Shown in pieces: positions 1-7,162 of a stretch of DNA of 64,000 nucleotides. Position 1 is the first letter of the stretch. Each line of letters begins with the position of its first letter. The notes under the pieces were generated by a model, which saw only the letters and a program-made list of their open reading frames with translations, ran no database searches and had not been told where the DNA came from. The stretch comes from Amycolatopsis sp. (GTDB taxonomy: Bacteria > Actinomycetota > Actinomycetes > Mycobacteriales > Pseudonocardiaceae). The translations under genes and the position numbers were made by a program. The stretch covers positions 62,001-126,000 of the forward strand of contig NZ_JAODNM010000040.1 of NCBI RefSeq assembly GCF_025464955.1. The letters are read 5' to 3'.

Positions 1-444
1 CGCGTTGCCGTGCCCGTCACCCACCGCGAGCACCAGGCGATCCAGCGAAGTACACGGCGTGCGGAGGAAGAACTCCTGCACCTTGCCCGTCGACGCCGCA
101 AGGCACTTGATGTCATGCTCCGCAGCCTTCTTCAGCTGCTTGAGCCCCATCTTGCTCCAGGCCTCATCCGACTTTCCGCGCTTCGCTGAGCTGCGACTTT
201 CGCTCTCCCGCGTGCCCAGATCACGCCCAGACAGCGAATCGACGACATCGCCGGCGACATTGTCCGCGAAGGCACCGGCCCCCGCGCTGTCGACCGCAGC
301 CCCACCCAGCCCGCCCAGCGCGGTCGCTCCGCCACCGGCCAAGACCACTGCGGCCACTCCCGCAGCGACTACGGCACCGGCGTTTCCCTTCTTCTTGCCA
401 GGATCAGATCCACCGCCCGCACCACCGATCCGTCGATCCGCCAC
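1..444 (-). CDS. single-TM membrane protein, 3' end outside window
   Basis: The minus strand is open from a GTG at 444 (purine-rich GAGGGGG about 5 nt upstream) to the window edge, 148 codons. The protein has a short charged, Gly-rich N-terminus, one strong Ala/Val/Gly membrane segment at about residues 21-45, and a soluble part with a Lys-rich helix followed by two Cys (IKCLA and TPCTS). I do not recognise the family. The topology suggests a small envelope protein with a long outer or cytosolic tail. The plus-strand ORF over the same bases is Pro/Ser/Ala-rich and looks like its shadow. A longer start at a GTG near 459 is possible. Confidence 0.6.
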   Translation of the reverse strand, partial: MADRRIGGAGGGSDPGKKKGNAGAVVAAGVAAVVLAGGGATALGGLGGAAVDSAGAGAFADNVAGDVVDSLSGRDLGTRESESRSSAKRGKSDEAWSKMGLKQLKKAAEHDIKCLAASTGKVQEFFLRTPCTSLDRLVLAVGDGHGNA

Positions 445-748
445 CCGATCCCCCTCTTCGCCGCACACCCAGCCCAGGAACTTAAACCCGGAGCTGAGGT
501 TCGAAGGAGTCGCACCAGCCGATCCAGCTCATTGGGTGACGACGAAAGTGGGGAAGTTCGGCGGTATGGAAATTTAGTGGCGTTCAAAGGTATCTGTTGC
601 ACGGCAACGTCCTCTTGTAATCGCGGGTAGCGATTACCGCGAGGACCGAGGTTGACCATGGTGATTCGACATCGCCGCGTGGCAAACTCAGCAAAGAAAA
701 ACGGGGTACCTCGGCTGTGGCGAGGTACCCCGTTGATCGTCTGTCTTA
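445..748. other. gap between genes, no gene seen
   Basis: About 300 bases with no convincing gene. The only clear structure is the hairpin terminator at 693-732. The rest, including the stretch upstream of the partial membrane gene, shows no RNA gene or repeat that I can support. Confidence 0.5.
693..732 (-). terminator. rho-independent terminator after the DUF397 gene
   Basis: A perfect 12-bp stem (702-713 with 721-732) has a 7-nt loop. On the minus strand it is followed by TTTTTC. It lies 16 bases past the stop of the DUF397 gene ending at 749. Confidence 0.85.
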
Positions 749-934
749 CTACTGGTGAGCGGCCCTGCCGGACTTCGCCTCCGTGAGGAACGCGCCGAAC
801 GCGCTCGTGCTGAAGGTCAGCTCACCTCCGCTTCGGTCCTTCGTATCCCGGATGTCGGCAATCGCCGAAGTCATCGCGACCTCGACACAGTTGTTCTCGT
901 TCCCGGTGTAACTACTCGTGCGCCACGTCTTCAT
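749..934 (-). CDS. DUF397 protein, partner of the upstream XRE regulator
   Basis: 61 aa. The DUF397 pattern is clear: W-R-T-S-S-Y-T near the N-terminus, NCVEVA, I-RDTKDR in the middle and F-S-T-S-A-F-GAFL near the end. It overlaps the 3' end of the XRE gene by 23 bp, so the two are co-translated. In Streptomyces, XRE-DUF397 pairs such as Scr1/Scr2 behave as linked regulator/antagonist pairs. A role as antagonist of the adjacent XRE protein is inferred from that. Confidence 0.9.
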   Translation of the reverse strand: MKTWRTSSYTGNENNCVEVAMTSAIADIRDTKDRSGGELTFSTSAFGAFLTEAKSGRAAHQ

Positions 935-1802
935 GCAGTCGGTCCTCTAAGTAGGTCACGTGCCGATCGATCAGCTCAGCTGTCCCGTCTGGTGTCAGGG
1001 CAGCCTCGTTCGCCACGTCGTAGAACGACGCGACGAACCGCTGAACGTCGTCGCCATTCTCCACCCACTCGCCGCCACCGGCGTACTCCAGATACACCGC
1101 GTCCGGATCTTCGTCGTCCTCGAAACCCAGGATCGTGGAACCGCCGCCGCTCATCGTTCCGTAGGAGCCCGCGGTGAAGGGGATCAGCTGGATCGTGATA
1201 TTCGGTTGCTTCGCAAGGGCCAGCAGGTGCCGAAGCTGCGCCGCCATGACTTCCCGGCCGCCGACCTCCCTGCGAATCACCGCCTCATCCAACAGCGCAT
1301 GAAGCTGGAGCGCGTTGGCACCCTGGATGATCTTGTTGCGGCTGGCACGAGCGACCCGGATGCGGTTCTCGTCAACCGTGGCCGTGTGGAAACGGTGAGC
1401 CGACTTGCGCACAGCCGAGGCGTAATCGACGGTCTGCAGTAGACCAGGAACTCCCAGCGGCTCAATGTTCCGACTCGACACGGCGTCGACCTCAGCACGC
1501 GTGAACGCCCTAGCCTTCACGTTGTACGCCATCGGATGTGCCACACGCTTGGCATCGCCGGCGGCATCGGTCCACATCGCCTCGGCGTCGGCCCGCTCGT
1601 CGTCGCTGGCCTCGTAGAACGTCAGCATCGCGCCGAGGTCGTTCCACCCCGGCAGCGTGTACCCGTTCTCGATCCGCGACAACGTCGTCTGCGACTTGCG
1701 CGTCAGGTTCGCGAAGTCCACCTCCGTCTTGCCTGCGCGCTTGCGGATCGCGCCCAGCAGCTGGCCCAGCTTCCGCTTACGTCGGGTTTGGATCGACGGC
1801 AT
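912..1802 (-). CDS. XRE-family regulator with DUF5753 domain
   Basis: 296 aa. The N-terminal helix-turn-helix (about residues 10-65, with QTTLSRIENGYTLPG) is followed by the DUF5753 domain, with the typical IEPLGVPGLLQTVDYA motif near 110-125 and the conserved ITIQLIPF stretch. The start is well supported by GAGGAGG 4 nt upstream of the ATG. It is divergent from the small-protein operon at 1989. A short inverted repeat, ATACC-N6-GGTAT (1842-1857), in the shared promoter region is a candidate operator. Confidence 0.92.
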   Translation of the reverse strand: MPSIQTRRKRKLGQLLGAIRKRAGKTEVDFANLTRKSQTTLSRIENGYTLPGWNDLGAMLTFYEASDDERADAEAMWTDAAGDAKRVAHPMAYNVKARAFTRAEVDAVSSRNIEPLGVPGLLQTVDYASAVRKSAHRFHTATVDENRIRVARASRNKIIQGANALQLHALLDEAVIRREVGGREVMAAQLRHLLALAKQPNITIQLIPFTAGSYGTMSGGGSTILGFEDDEDPDAVYLEYAGGGEWVENGDDVQRFVASFYDVANEAALTPDGTAELIDRHVTYLEDRLHEDVAHE

Positions 1803-1841
1803 GGATCCTCCTCGTAGGTGTCGACGTCACCATAGCGGCAG

Positions 1842-1857
1842 ATACCCCTGGCGGTAT
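1842..1857. promoter_or_regulatory. candidate operator between divergent operons
   Basis: Inverted repeat ATACC/GGTAT with a 6-nt spacer in the 186-bp divergent region between the XRE gene (minus) and the 56-aa gene (plus). Binding by the XRE protein is inferred from position only. Confidence 0.3.
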
Positions 1858-1988
1858 TCACTCGATCGCGTTCTAGCATAGGTGCATATTCCCCCGTAGA
1901 TTCATCCCGGTCGGCGAGTCCCGGCGCCCCTCCTCTGGTGGGAGCGCGGGCCTGGGGCTCGCCGGCCCACCACGGAGAGGGGAAAGAC

Positions 1989-2159
1989 ATGGGCGCGGTC
2001 GTCGTCGGACTGGGCCTCATGGGCCTGGCAGGGATGCTCGGACTGCGCCTGCTGTGGGACGGCCGCGGGCGTCGCGGCATCGAGCACGAGTTCTCGGTCC
2101 GATCCATCCAGCAACGCCTCGACCAGGAGAAAGAAGCCAGTCATGGACAAAATCGCTGA
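1989..2159 (+). CDS. 56-aa single-TM protein
   Basis: The ATG at 1989 has GGAGAGGGGAAAG upstream, which favours it over the upstream in-frame start at 1938. The N-terminal 20 residues form one hydrophobic segment, followed by a charged tail with an amphipathic helix (SIQQRLDQEKE). It is the first gene of a tight operon and overlaps the next gene by 17 bp. The family is not recognised. Confidence 0.65.
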   Translation: MGAVVVGLGLMGLAGMLGLRLLWDGRGRRGIEHEFSVRSIQQRLDQEKEASHGQNR

Positions 2160-2403
2160 ACTCATCAGAACCGTCGCGCTGCTGTCCCGCCAGGAGATCG
2201 ACGGCTGGCGATCACACGGCCCGATCGGCGACCGCATCCAGCGCGGATTCGTCACCTACAACGGGGAGCGCTACGCGATCATCCGCGACGACGACAGAAC
2301 CGTCCTCGCCTTCACCCCACGCGAATGGAACGCCTTTACCGACGGCGTCGACAAGGGCGAGTTCAACCGCGAAGCCGGCCTCACCAAGGAGACAGCAGAA
2401 TGA
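2143..2403 (+). CDS. DUF397-like small protein
   Basis: 86 aa. The C-terminal part (TVLAFTPREWNAFTDGV followed by DKGEF) resembles the end of DUF397 proteins. The N-terminus is a basic helix (KIAELIRTVALLSRQEI). It overlaps the upstream gene by 17 bp, and its TGA overlaps the ATG of the following DUF397 gene, so all three are translationally coupled. A duplicated and diverged DUF397 is the simplest reading. Confidence 0.75.
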   Translation: MDKIAELIRTVALLSRQEIDGWRSHGPIGDRIQRGFVTYNGERYAIIRDDDRTVLAFTPREWNAFTDGVDKGEFNREAGLTKETAE

Positions 2404-2603
2404 ACTGGCACCACACCATCACCAACTGGCACAAGGCCACCCGCACCCACCACGAAGAGGACGCCTGCGTCGAGATCGGCGTCACCCACGGCGTCGTAGG
2501 TATCCGCGACACCAAGCACCAGATCATGCCCACCACGACCCGCCCAGTCGTCATTGTGAGCTCGTCGACCTTCGCGTCCTTTTTAGACGGTGTCCGGAGC
2601 TGA
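2400..2603 (+). CDS. DUF397-type protein
   Basis: 67 aa, starting at an ATG that overlaps the previous stop (ATGA). It has the DUF397 features ACVEIGV, VVGIRDTKH and S-S-S-TFASFLDGVR. This is the second complete DUF397 protein within 2 kb, on the other side of the XRE promoter, so the XRE protein at 912-1802 could be balanced by two DUF397 partners on opposite strands. Confidence 0.85.
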   Translation: MNWHHTITNWHKATRTHHEEDACVEIGVTHGVVGIRDTKHQIMPTTTRPVVIVSSSTFASFLDGVRS

Positions 2604-2606
2604 CCC

Positions 2607-2972
2607 GTGCCCGACGACGTCACGCCGCCTTACATGGCCGCGAAAGCCTACGACATCCTCGGCAAGATCCTGCTCGGCCAGTGGTCGATCTTCCTGCACG
2701 AATGGGCCGACCCCCACCTGGACCCGCAACGCTGGCGCGACATCGTCGAAGCCGCCTGCCTCGACAACGACGTCCCGCACGAGTTCCTCATCCACCCCGA
2801 ACTGGATCTCACCGTGGTCATCAACCCGGACAACAGGCCCAGCGAGGAACAACTCTCGAAGTCGATCCAAGCCATGCTGCACTTCCGCTGGACCCAACGC
2901 CCCATCCCGTCGGAACTCCGCGCGAAACCGGCTTCGACGGCCTTCGCCATCTACCACCGGAACCCAACCTGA
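2607..2972 (+). CDS. hypothetical protein of the DUF397 operon
   Basis: 121 aa with a GTG start 4 nt after the DUF397 stop. It is soluble and Trp/Pro-rich with a mixed helical pattern. I cannot assign a family. Its position as last gene of the operon makes co-regulation with the XRE/DUF397 set likely. Confidence 0.6.
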   Translation: MPDDVTPPYMAAKAYDILGKILLGQWSIFLHEWADPHLDPQRWRDIVEAACLDNDVPHEFLIHPELDLTVVINPDNRPSEEQLSKSIQAMLHFRWTQRPIPSELRAKPASTAFAIYHRNPT

Positions 2973-3164
2973 GCCCAATGCCTCCGCCAGGCGCCCCGAG
3001 CGCCCGACGCGGATACCGGGGCCCAAACCTGCTCGGATGAACTGCTCAAGCCTCGCTACCAGCCCGACTAGTCCGGATTGACTACAAAGGGTGTGCCAAG
3101 GGTGACACTGCCGGTAGCGTCGTCCTGGTCCAAAATCCGGCGATCCTACTTAAGGAGCCCGCTC

Positions 3165-3413
3165 GTGCTTGAACTTGAGCCACTGATGCCTGCCGTTCAC
3201 CGCTTCCCCGTGAACCTGACCGCCCCGCTGAAGAGCGCGGAAAAGCCCAGTTCAGCTCGCCCGTTCATCCTGCGCGGTGTCACCGCCCGCCCGGTCACGC
3301 CACTGCCGATGTTGGGCAGCGGACAGACGTCCCCCGGGCAAACACTCGTGCCGCGCGAATGCAACCAAGACGGCAAGTTGATCGACGACAGCTACACGGT
3401 CCCCGACCAGTGA
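3165..3413 (+). CDS. 82-aa peptide-like ORF, unknown
   Basis: The GTG at 3165 has TAAGGAG 7 nt upstream, better than the longer start at 3078. The product is Pro/Leu-rich with no membrane segment and one Cys near the C-terminus (RECNQDG). A TTGACT element sits near 3080. It could encode a small peptide or be a fragment of a decayed gene, since the sequence just downstream is a pseudogene. Confidence 0.4.
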   Translation: MLELEPLMPAVHRFPVNLTAPLKSAEKPSSARPFILRGVTARPVTPLPMLGSGQTSPGQTLVPRECNQDGKLIDDSYTVPDQ

Positions 3414-3454
3414 TCAAGCCGCTGGTCCTTGTGCTCGGAGACATCGCCGAGTAG

Positions 3455-4265
3455 GCAACGGCACGAGTCGTCGAGGAGCTGGACGCTCGCGGTGAGATGA
3501 ACCCTTACCGCGACGGCATCGCCTTCTTTGAGGCAGTACGTGTATGGATGGCAAAATTCGATGCGGAGGAGCGCTCCGCCAGCGGCAAGCCGATCCCCGC
3601 CGACGTCGCGTTGCATTTTCGGCAGCTCACCGCCGGAGCGATCGAAGCCGGCGGGATAACAGACCTATACGAGGCCGCAGGGCTGCCTCGACCGAACCTG
3701 TCCCATCTAGACGACGAGTTCATCGCGCGGATGCAAGCTGCCCGCAATCCACCTGGCGATCGAAGCCTTGCGACGGCTGATCGAACAGGAGATGCGCACG
3801 GTCACAAGGCACAACATCGTCCGACAGCAGAGCTTCTCCGACCGGCTCATCGAACTCATGAACAAGTACACCAACCAGAACCTCACCGCCGCTCAAGTGA
3901 TCGCCGAGATTGTCGCCATGGCCAAGGAGGTCTCTGCCGATAGCCGCCGTGGCGAGCAGTTCAGCCCAAGTCTGGACCATGACGAAATGGCGTTCTACGA
4001 CGCAGTAGCACAGAACGAGTCGGCCGTAGACGACATGGGGTCAGGCAAGCTAGCCGACATCGCACGTGACCTGGTGCGATCGCTTCGCCGTGACGTGACC
4101 ACCGACTGGGTCTCCCACGACGACGTTCGTGCAAAGTTGCGGAGCACGATCAAGCGTCTACTTGCTGTCCACGGCTACCCACCGGACGCCGAACCCACGG
4201 CGACTCAGCTGGTGCTGACCCAGATGGAGACCTTCGCCGAGGAGTGGGCGCCGAACAAGGAGTGA
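3455..4265 (+). pseudogene. hsdR: C-terminal remnant of type I restriction subunit HsdR
   Basis: Two reading frames join into one HsdR C-terminus. 3455-3755 reads PYRDGIAFFEAVRVWMAKFD and the block around ADVALHFRQLTAGAIEAGG. 3757-4265 carries EALRRLIEQEM, SDRLIELMNKYTNQNL, AKEVSADSRRGE, AFYDAVAQNESAV and the end-of-protein pattern LLAVHGYPPDAEP. This is the DUF3387/HsdR C-terminal region. The frame breaks near 3752-3758 (about two bases lost after AARNP), and an in-frame TAG (3452-3454) precedes it. The motor and nuclease domains are missing, as are hsdM and hsdS. The TGA at 4263 is close to the natural end. Confidence 0.85.
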
Positions 4266-4311
4266 TGACCAGCTCGACTCCACGACCACACGATCGGGCG
4301 ACTTGCGCGAT

Positions 4312-4353
4312 CTTCGAGATCTTGGATAGCTTCAAGCGTCCAAGATCCCGAAG
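4312..4353. repeat. 15-bp inverted repeat, 12-nt loop
   Basis: 4312-4326 pairs with 4339-4353 (14 of 15 positions). It lies between the HsdR remnant and the RAMA gene and ends 9 bases before that gene's ATG. There is no T-tract on either strand, so it may be an operator or a translational control hairpin rather than a terminator. Confidence 0.6.
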
Positions 4354-4362
4354 TTGGGAGTC

Positions 4363-4785
4363 ATGGTGAATAACCCACCATTTACGCTTGATCTAGATCT
4401 GTTTGAGTACCTCAGAAAGGAGTCATACCCACTTGAGAGCGTAAACGACGTCCTGCGTCGCCTGCTGAAGCCAGAGCAGCCTCGCCGTCGGAAAGTTAGC
4501 ACTTCAACCGGCAACTTAGCGCAGCGACGACCGGGTGCCTTGATGCCACTGCTGGACGCAGGGCTGGTCGAAGCCAACGATGATCTGATTCACGAACAGC
4601 CTCGCAAAGGCCTGATTCACTGCGGTACCATCTTGGCCGATGGCTGGGTCCGGGTGGGCGGATGCGACTTCACCACACCATCGCCAGCATTAAGAACCTG
4701 TATAAAGACTCAAGTCGACGGCTGGGCCAGGTGGACACATCAGCGCTCCGGCCATTCGCTCAAAGCACTCAGAGCAACGCTATGA
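4363..4785 (+). CDS. RAMA-domain protein with N-terminal short helical domain
   Basis: 140 aa. Residues 8-35 (DLDLFEYLRKESYPLE and NDVLRRLL) resemble the small DNA-binding or oligomerisation module found ahead of RAMA domains. Residues about 60-138 fit the RAMA domain (restriction enzyme adenine methylase associated): LLDAGLVEANDDL, G-hydrophobic-ADGWVRVGG, F-T-T-PSPALR, a VDGWARW core and a terminal G-HSLKALRA. RAMA domains occur with restriction-modification and other conflict systems, which fits the HsdR remnant just upstream. The gene holds two TTA codons (4516 and 4690), rare in this GC-rich genome. The ATG at 4363 is chosen over 4354. Confidence 0.75.
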   Translation: MVNNPPFTLDLDLFEYLRKESYPLESVNDVLRRLLKPEQPRRRKVSTSTGNLAQRRPGALMPLLDAGLVEANDDLIHEQPRKGLIHCGTILADGWVRVGGCDFTTPSPALRTCIKTQVDGWARWTHQRSGHSLKALRATL

Positions 4786-4819
4786 TTGAGAGAACGGATC
4801 CGGCGGGTGCCCTGCTGAC

Positions 4820-4994
4820 GATGCAGCCCCGACACTCCAAACTGCTCAATCATCACCCTGGATGAGGCGAGCCTTCAGCTCGCGTAATCACGGACCACCT
4901 TGGGCACTCCAAGCCCTCGATGACCCAGGACGTCTACATCGGTTGTCCGGCCGTGTCGCCCGCTGTGGAGAGCACGTGGCGTAAGGACGAATGA
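4820..4994 (+). pseudogene. decayed C-terminal end of a tyrosine integrase
   Basis: The frame 4866-4994 reads PSARVITDHLGHSKPSMTQD followed by VYIG, the catalytic His/Tyr end of a tyrosine recombinase (H in LGHS, Tyr in DVYIG). Just upstream, in a different frame, is IITLDEASL, the usual preceding segment, so at least one frameshift is present. The remnant ends about 70 bp from the 3' end of the tRNA at 5064. Tyrosine integrases commonly lie next to a tRNA attachment site, so this probably marks one end of a dead integrative element. Confidence 0.8.
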
Positions 4995-5063
4995 GGGGTT
5001 TTGCGGGGTAAAGCGGGGGATTGATCTTGAGGAACTCTCTCCCCTACCCGCTGACCTGGGGAT

Positions 5064-5140
5064 TGGTGCCCCCGACGGGTCTCGAACCCGCACTGGGTCG
5101 GTTTTAAGCCGACTGCCTCTGCCAATTGGGCTACGGGGGC
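5064..5140 (-). tRNA. tRNA with UAA anticodon, class I variable loop, CCA encoded
   Basis: Complete cloverleaf: acceptor GCCCCCG/CGGGGGC, D-arm with TTGG in the loop, anticodon stem GTCGG/CCGAC with loop CTTAAAA (anticodon UAA), 5-nt variable loop CCAGT, and T-arm GCGGG-TTCGAGA-CCCGT. The discriminator is A and the 3' CCA is encoded. By anticodon it reads UUA (Leu), but bacterial leucine tRNAs are class II with a long variable arm, which is absent here, so the amino-acid identity is uncertain. It is not a bldA-type sequence. Confidence 0.85.
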
Positions 5141-5183
5141 CCTGGCAGTTTAGCGAGCAACCGCCCGGCCGCGAGCGGCGCGC

Positions 5184-5684
5184 CTACTCGGTGGCCTCGG
5201 GCTTGCGGTGTTCGAGCCAGCGGCTGCCGAGCTGGTCCCAGATCGCCTGGTAGTCGCCGAAGCGTTCGCGGATGACGGCGACGTCGAGTTGGTCGGGCGG
5301 GGTGGACGCGAGATAGAAGCTGACCTCGTCGCGCAGGTGGTAGAAGCGCTGCTCGCTTTGCTCCATCAGGACCCACAGCGACCGCCAGGCGAAGAAGGGT
5401 TCCAGGGCACCGACGATGGTCACCACGGTGACCAGGGCGAAGGCGACACCGGTCCAGCCGTTGAGGTTCTGGAGGCCGAGGATGATCGTCGACGTTGCCG
5501 AGAGCACGAGCGCACTGGCCTTGACGATGATCGACTTCAGTTTGAAGCGGCGCTTGCGGTCGCGCGCGTAGTCGTTGCCGCGTTCGATCCTCGCGATGAG
5601 GTCGTGCACCAGCTCGACCGGGGTCAGGCCCGGCTTCGGGAGTTCGGACTGGATCTGGGGACGCGGTTTCCGGAGAGCACTCAC
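5184..5684 (-). CDS. SLATT/DUF4231-like two-TM protein
   Basis: 166 aa, GTG start. A charged N-terminal helix (DLIARIERGNDYARDRKRRF) leads into two adjacent membrane segments (about residues 50-70 and 78-98), then a long cytosolic helical region beginning FFAWRSLWVLMEQSEQRFY. This layout matches the DUF4231/SLATT superfamily, whose members include pore-forming effectors of nucleotide-signal defence systems. No nucleotide cyclase or sensor gene is next to it, so it may be an orphan. It is followed on the minus strand by the tRNA. Confidence 0.7.
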   Translation of the reverse strand: MSALRKPRPQIQSELPKPGLTPVELVHDLIARIERGNDYARDRKRRFKLKSIIVKASALVLSATSTIILGLQNLNGWTGVAFALVTVVTIVGALEPFFAWRSLWVLMEQSEQRFYHLRDEVSFYLASTPPDQLDVAVIRERFGDYQAIWDQLGSRWLEHRKPEATE

Positions 5685-5702
5685 GAAGAGACACCGTAGA
5701 CG

Positions 5703-5742
5703 CGGAGAAGGCCCCTTCCGTAGTTAAAAGGGGCCTTCTCCG
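5703..5742. terminator. hairpin terminator after ndh
   Basis: A perfect 15-bp stem, 5703-5717 with 5728-5742, has a 10-nt loop. It lies 11 bases beyond the ndh stop on the minus strand and upstream of the SLATT gene. No strong T-tract is present. Confidence 0.8.
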
Positions 5743-5752
5743 AGCTAAAACG

Positions 5753-7078
5753 TCAGGACTTCGTGGCGCGGTCGAACTCTTCCTTCGGGTTGTTGATCTG
5801 ACCCAGCGAAATGATCTCGCGGCGGAAGAGGCCGCCGAGGATCCAGTCCATCAGGATGCGGATCTTGCGGTTCCAGGTCGGCATCGCCTTGAGGTGGTAG
5901 GCGCGGTGGAACAGCCAGGCCGGGAAGCCCTTGATCTTCAGGTTCAGCGCGTCCGCGACGCCCTTGTGCAGGCCGAGGCTGGCGACGGCGCCGAGGTTCT
6001 TGTGGAAGTAGTCCTTCGGCTGGTCGCCGCGGATGGACTTGATGATGTTCTTCGCGAGGTGGCGGGCCTGGCGGACGGCGTGCTGCGCGTTGGGCGGGCA
6101 GGTCGCTGTCGGGTCGGCTTCGGTGCGCGAGAGGTCGGGGACGGCGGCGTTGTCGCCGGCGGTCCAGACGTCGGGGTGGCCGACGACCTGGAGCCTGGCT
6201 GTCGCTTCGAGGCGACCGCGCTTGTCGAGCGGGAGGTCCGAGTTGGCCAGCACCGGGTTCGCCTTGACCCCGGCGGTCCAGATGATCGTGTCGCTGTCGA
6301 ACTCGGTGCCGTCCGAAAGCACGACGTGCCCGTTTTCGAACGACTTCGCGGCCGTGGACAGGTAGACCTCGATACCGCGCTTCTCGAGCTGCTCGACGGT
6401 GTACACCCCGAGCGTCTCGCGGACCTCGGGCAGGATTCGCCCGGCAGCCTCGACGAGGACCCAGCGGACGTCCGCGGGCTCGATGTTCGGGTAGTAGTTC
6501 TCGACCGCGAAGCGCGTCATGTCTTCGAGTTCGGCCAGCGCCTCGATGCCGGCGAAGCCGCCGCCGACGACGGTGAAGGTGAGCAAACGTTTGCGCACCT
6601 CCGGGTCCAGTGTGCTGGCCGCCTGGTCGAGTTTCGTCATCACGTGGTTGCGCAGGTAGATCGCTTCACCGATGGTCTTGAACGCGATGCCCTGTTCCGG
6701 CAGCCCCGGGATCGGCAGGATTCGGGCCACGGCACCCAGAGCCACGACGAGAATGTCGTAGTTCAGCTGCTCCATGTGCCCGTCGGCCGCTTCGACCGTG
6801 ACGGCTTTGCGCTCGTGCTCGATCTTGGTGACGCGCGCGGTGAGCACGTGGCAACGCTTGAGGACGCGCCGCAGCGGGACCACGACGTGCCGCGGCTCGA
6901 TGGCGCCGGCGGCCGCTTCCGGAAGGAACGGCGAGTACGTCATGTGGGGCTGGGGGTCCACCACGGTCACGGATGCCTCGTTCGCACGGAGCATCTTCTG
7001 AAGTCCGAACGCCGTGTAGAGACCGACGTAGCCACCACCAAGGACGAGGATCCGAGTCGGTTCCTTCTTCGCTGCCAT
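5753..7078 (-). CDS. ndh: type II NADH dehydrogenase (NAD(P)/FAD oxidoreductase)
   Basis: 441 aa from the ATG at 7078, which gives MAAKKEPTRILVLGGGYVG. The upstream extension is unlike the family. The N-terminal FAD-binding motif is GGGYVGLYTAFGL. The second NADH-binding fold has FTVVGGGFAGIEALAEL. TAGDNAAVP near residue 310 is the FAD-contacting ATG/TAGD motif. It oxidises NADH and passes electrons to menaquinone at the inner membrane face without pumping protons. It reads toward the hairpin at 5703-5742. Confidence 0.92.
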   Translation of the reverse strand: MAAKKEPTRILVLGGGYVGLYTAFGLQKMLRANEASVTVVDPQPHMTYSPFLPEAAAGAIEPRHVVVPLRRVLKRCHVLTARVTKIEHERKAVTVEAADGHMEQLNYDILVVALGAVARILPIPGLPEQGIAFKTIGEAIYLRNHVMTKLDQAASTLDPEVRKRLLTFTVVGGGFAGIEALAELEDMTRFAVENYYPNIEPADVRWVLVEAAGRILPEVRETLGVYTVEQLEKRGIEVYLSTAAKSFENGHVVLSDGTEFDSDTIIWTAGVKANPVLANSDLPLDKRGRLEATARLQVVGHPDVWTAGDNAAVPDLSRTEADPTATCPPNAQHAVRQARHLAKNIIKSIRGDQPKDYFHKNLGAVASLGLHKGVADALNLKIKGFPAWLFHRAYHLKAMPTWNRKIRILMDWILGGLFRREIISLGQINNPKEEFDRATKS

Positions 7079-7162
7079 GCGCCCATCCTCCCACCCCCGG
7101 ACGCATATCGCTCGGGTACCCCGTCCCGCTGTGACCAGCGTCGCGGCCACGTCCGTACCGAT

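Noticed and set aside
5-577. 190-aa plus-strand ORF at the left edge
   Set aside because: Pro/Ser/Ala-rich with no coding signature. The opposite strand reads as a membrane protein over the same bases.
5064-5140. Calling the tRNA a bldA homologue
   Set aside because: The sequence lacks the long variable arm and does not resemble the bldA tRNA.
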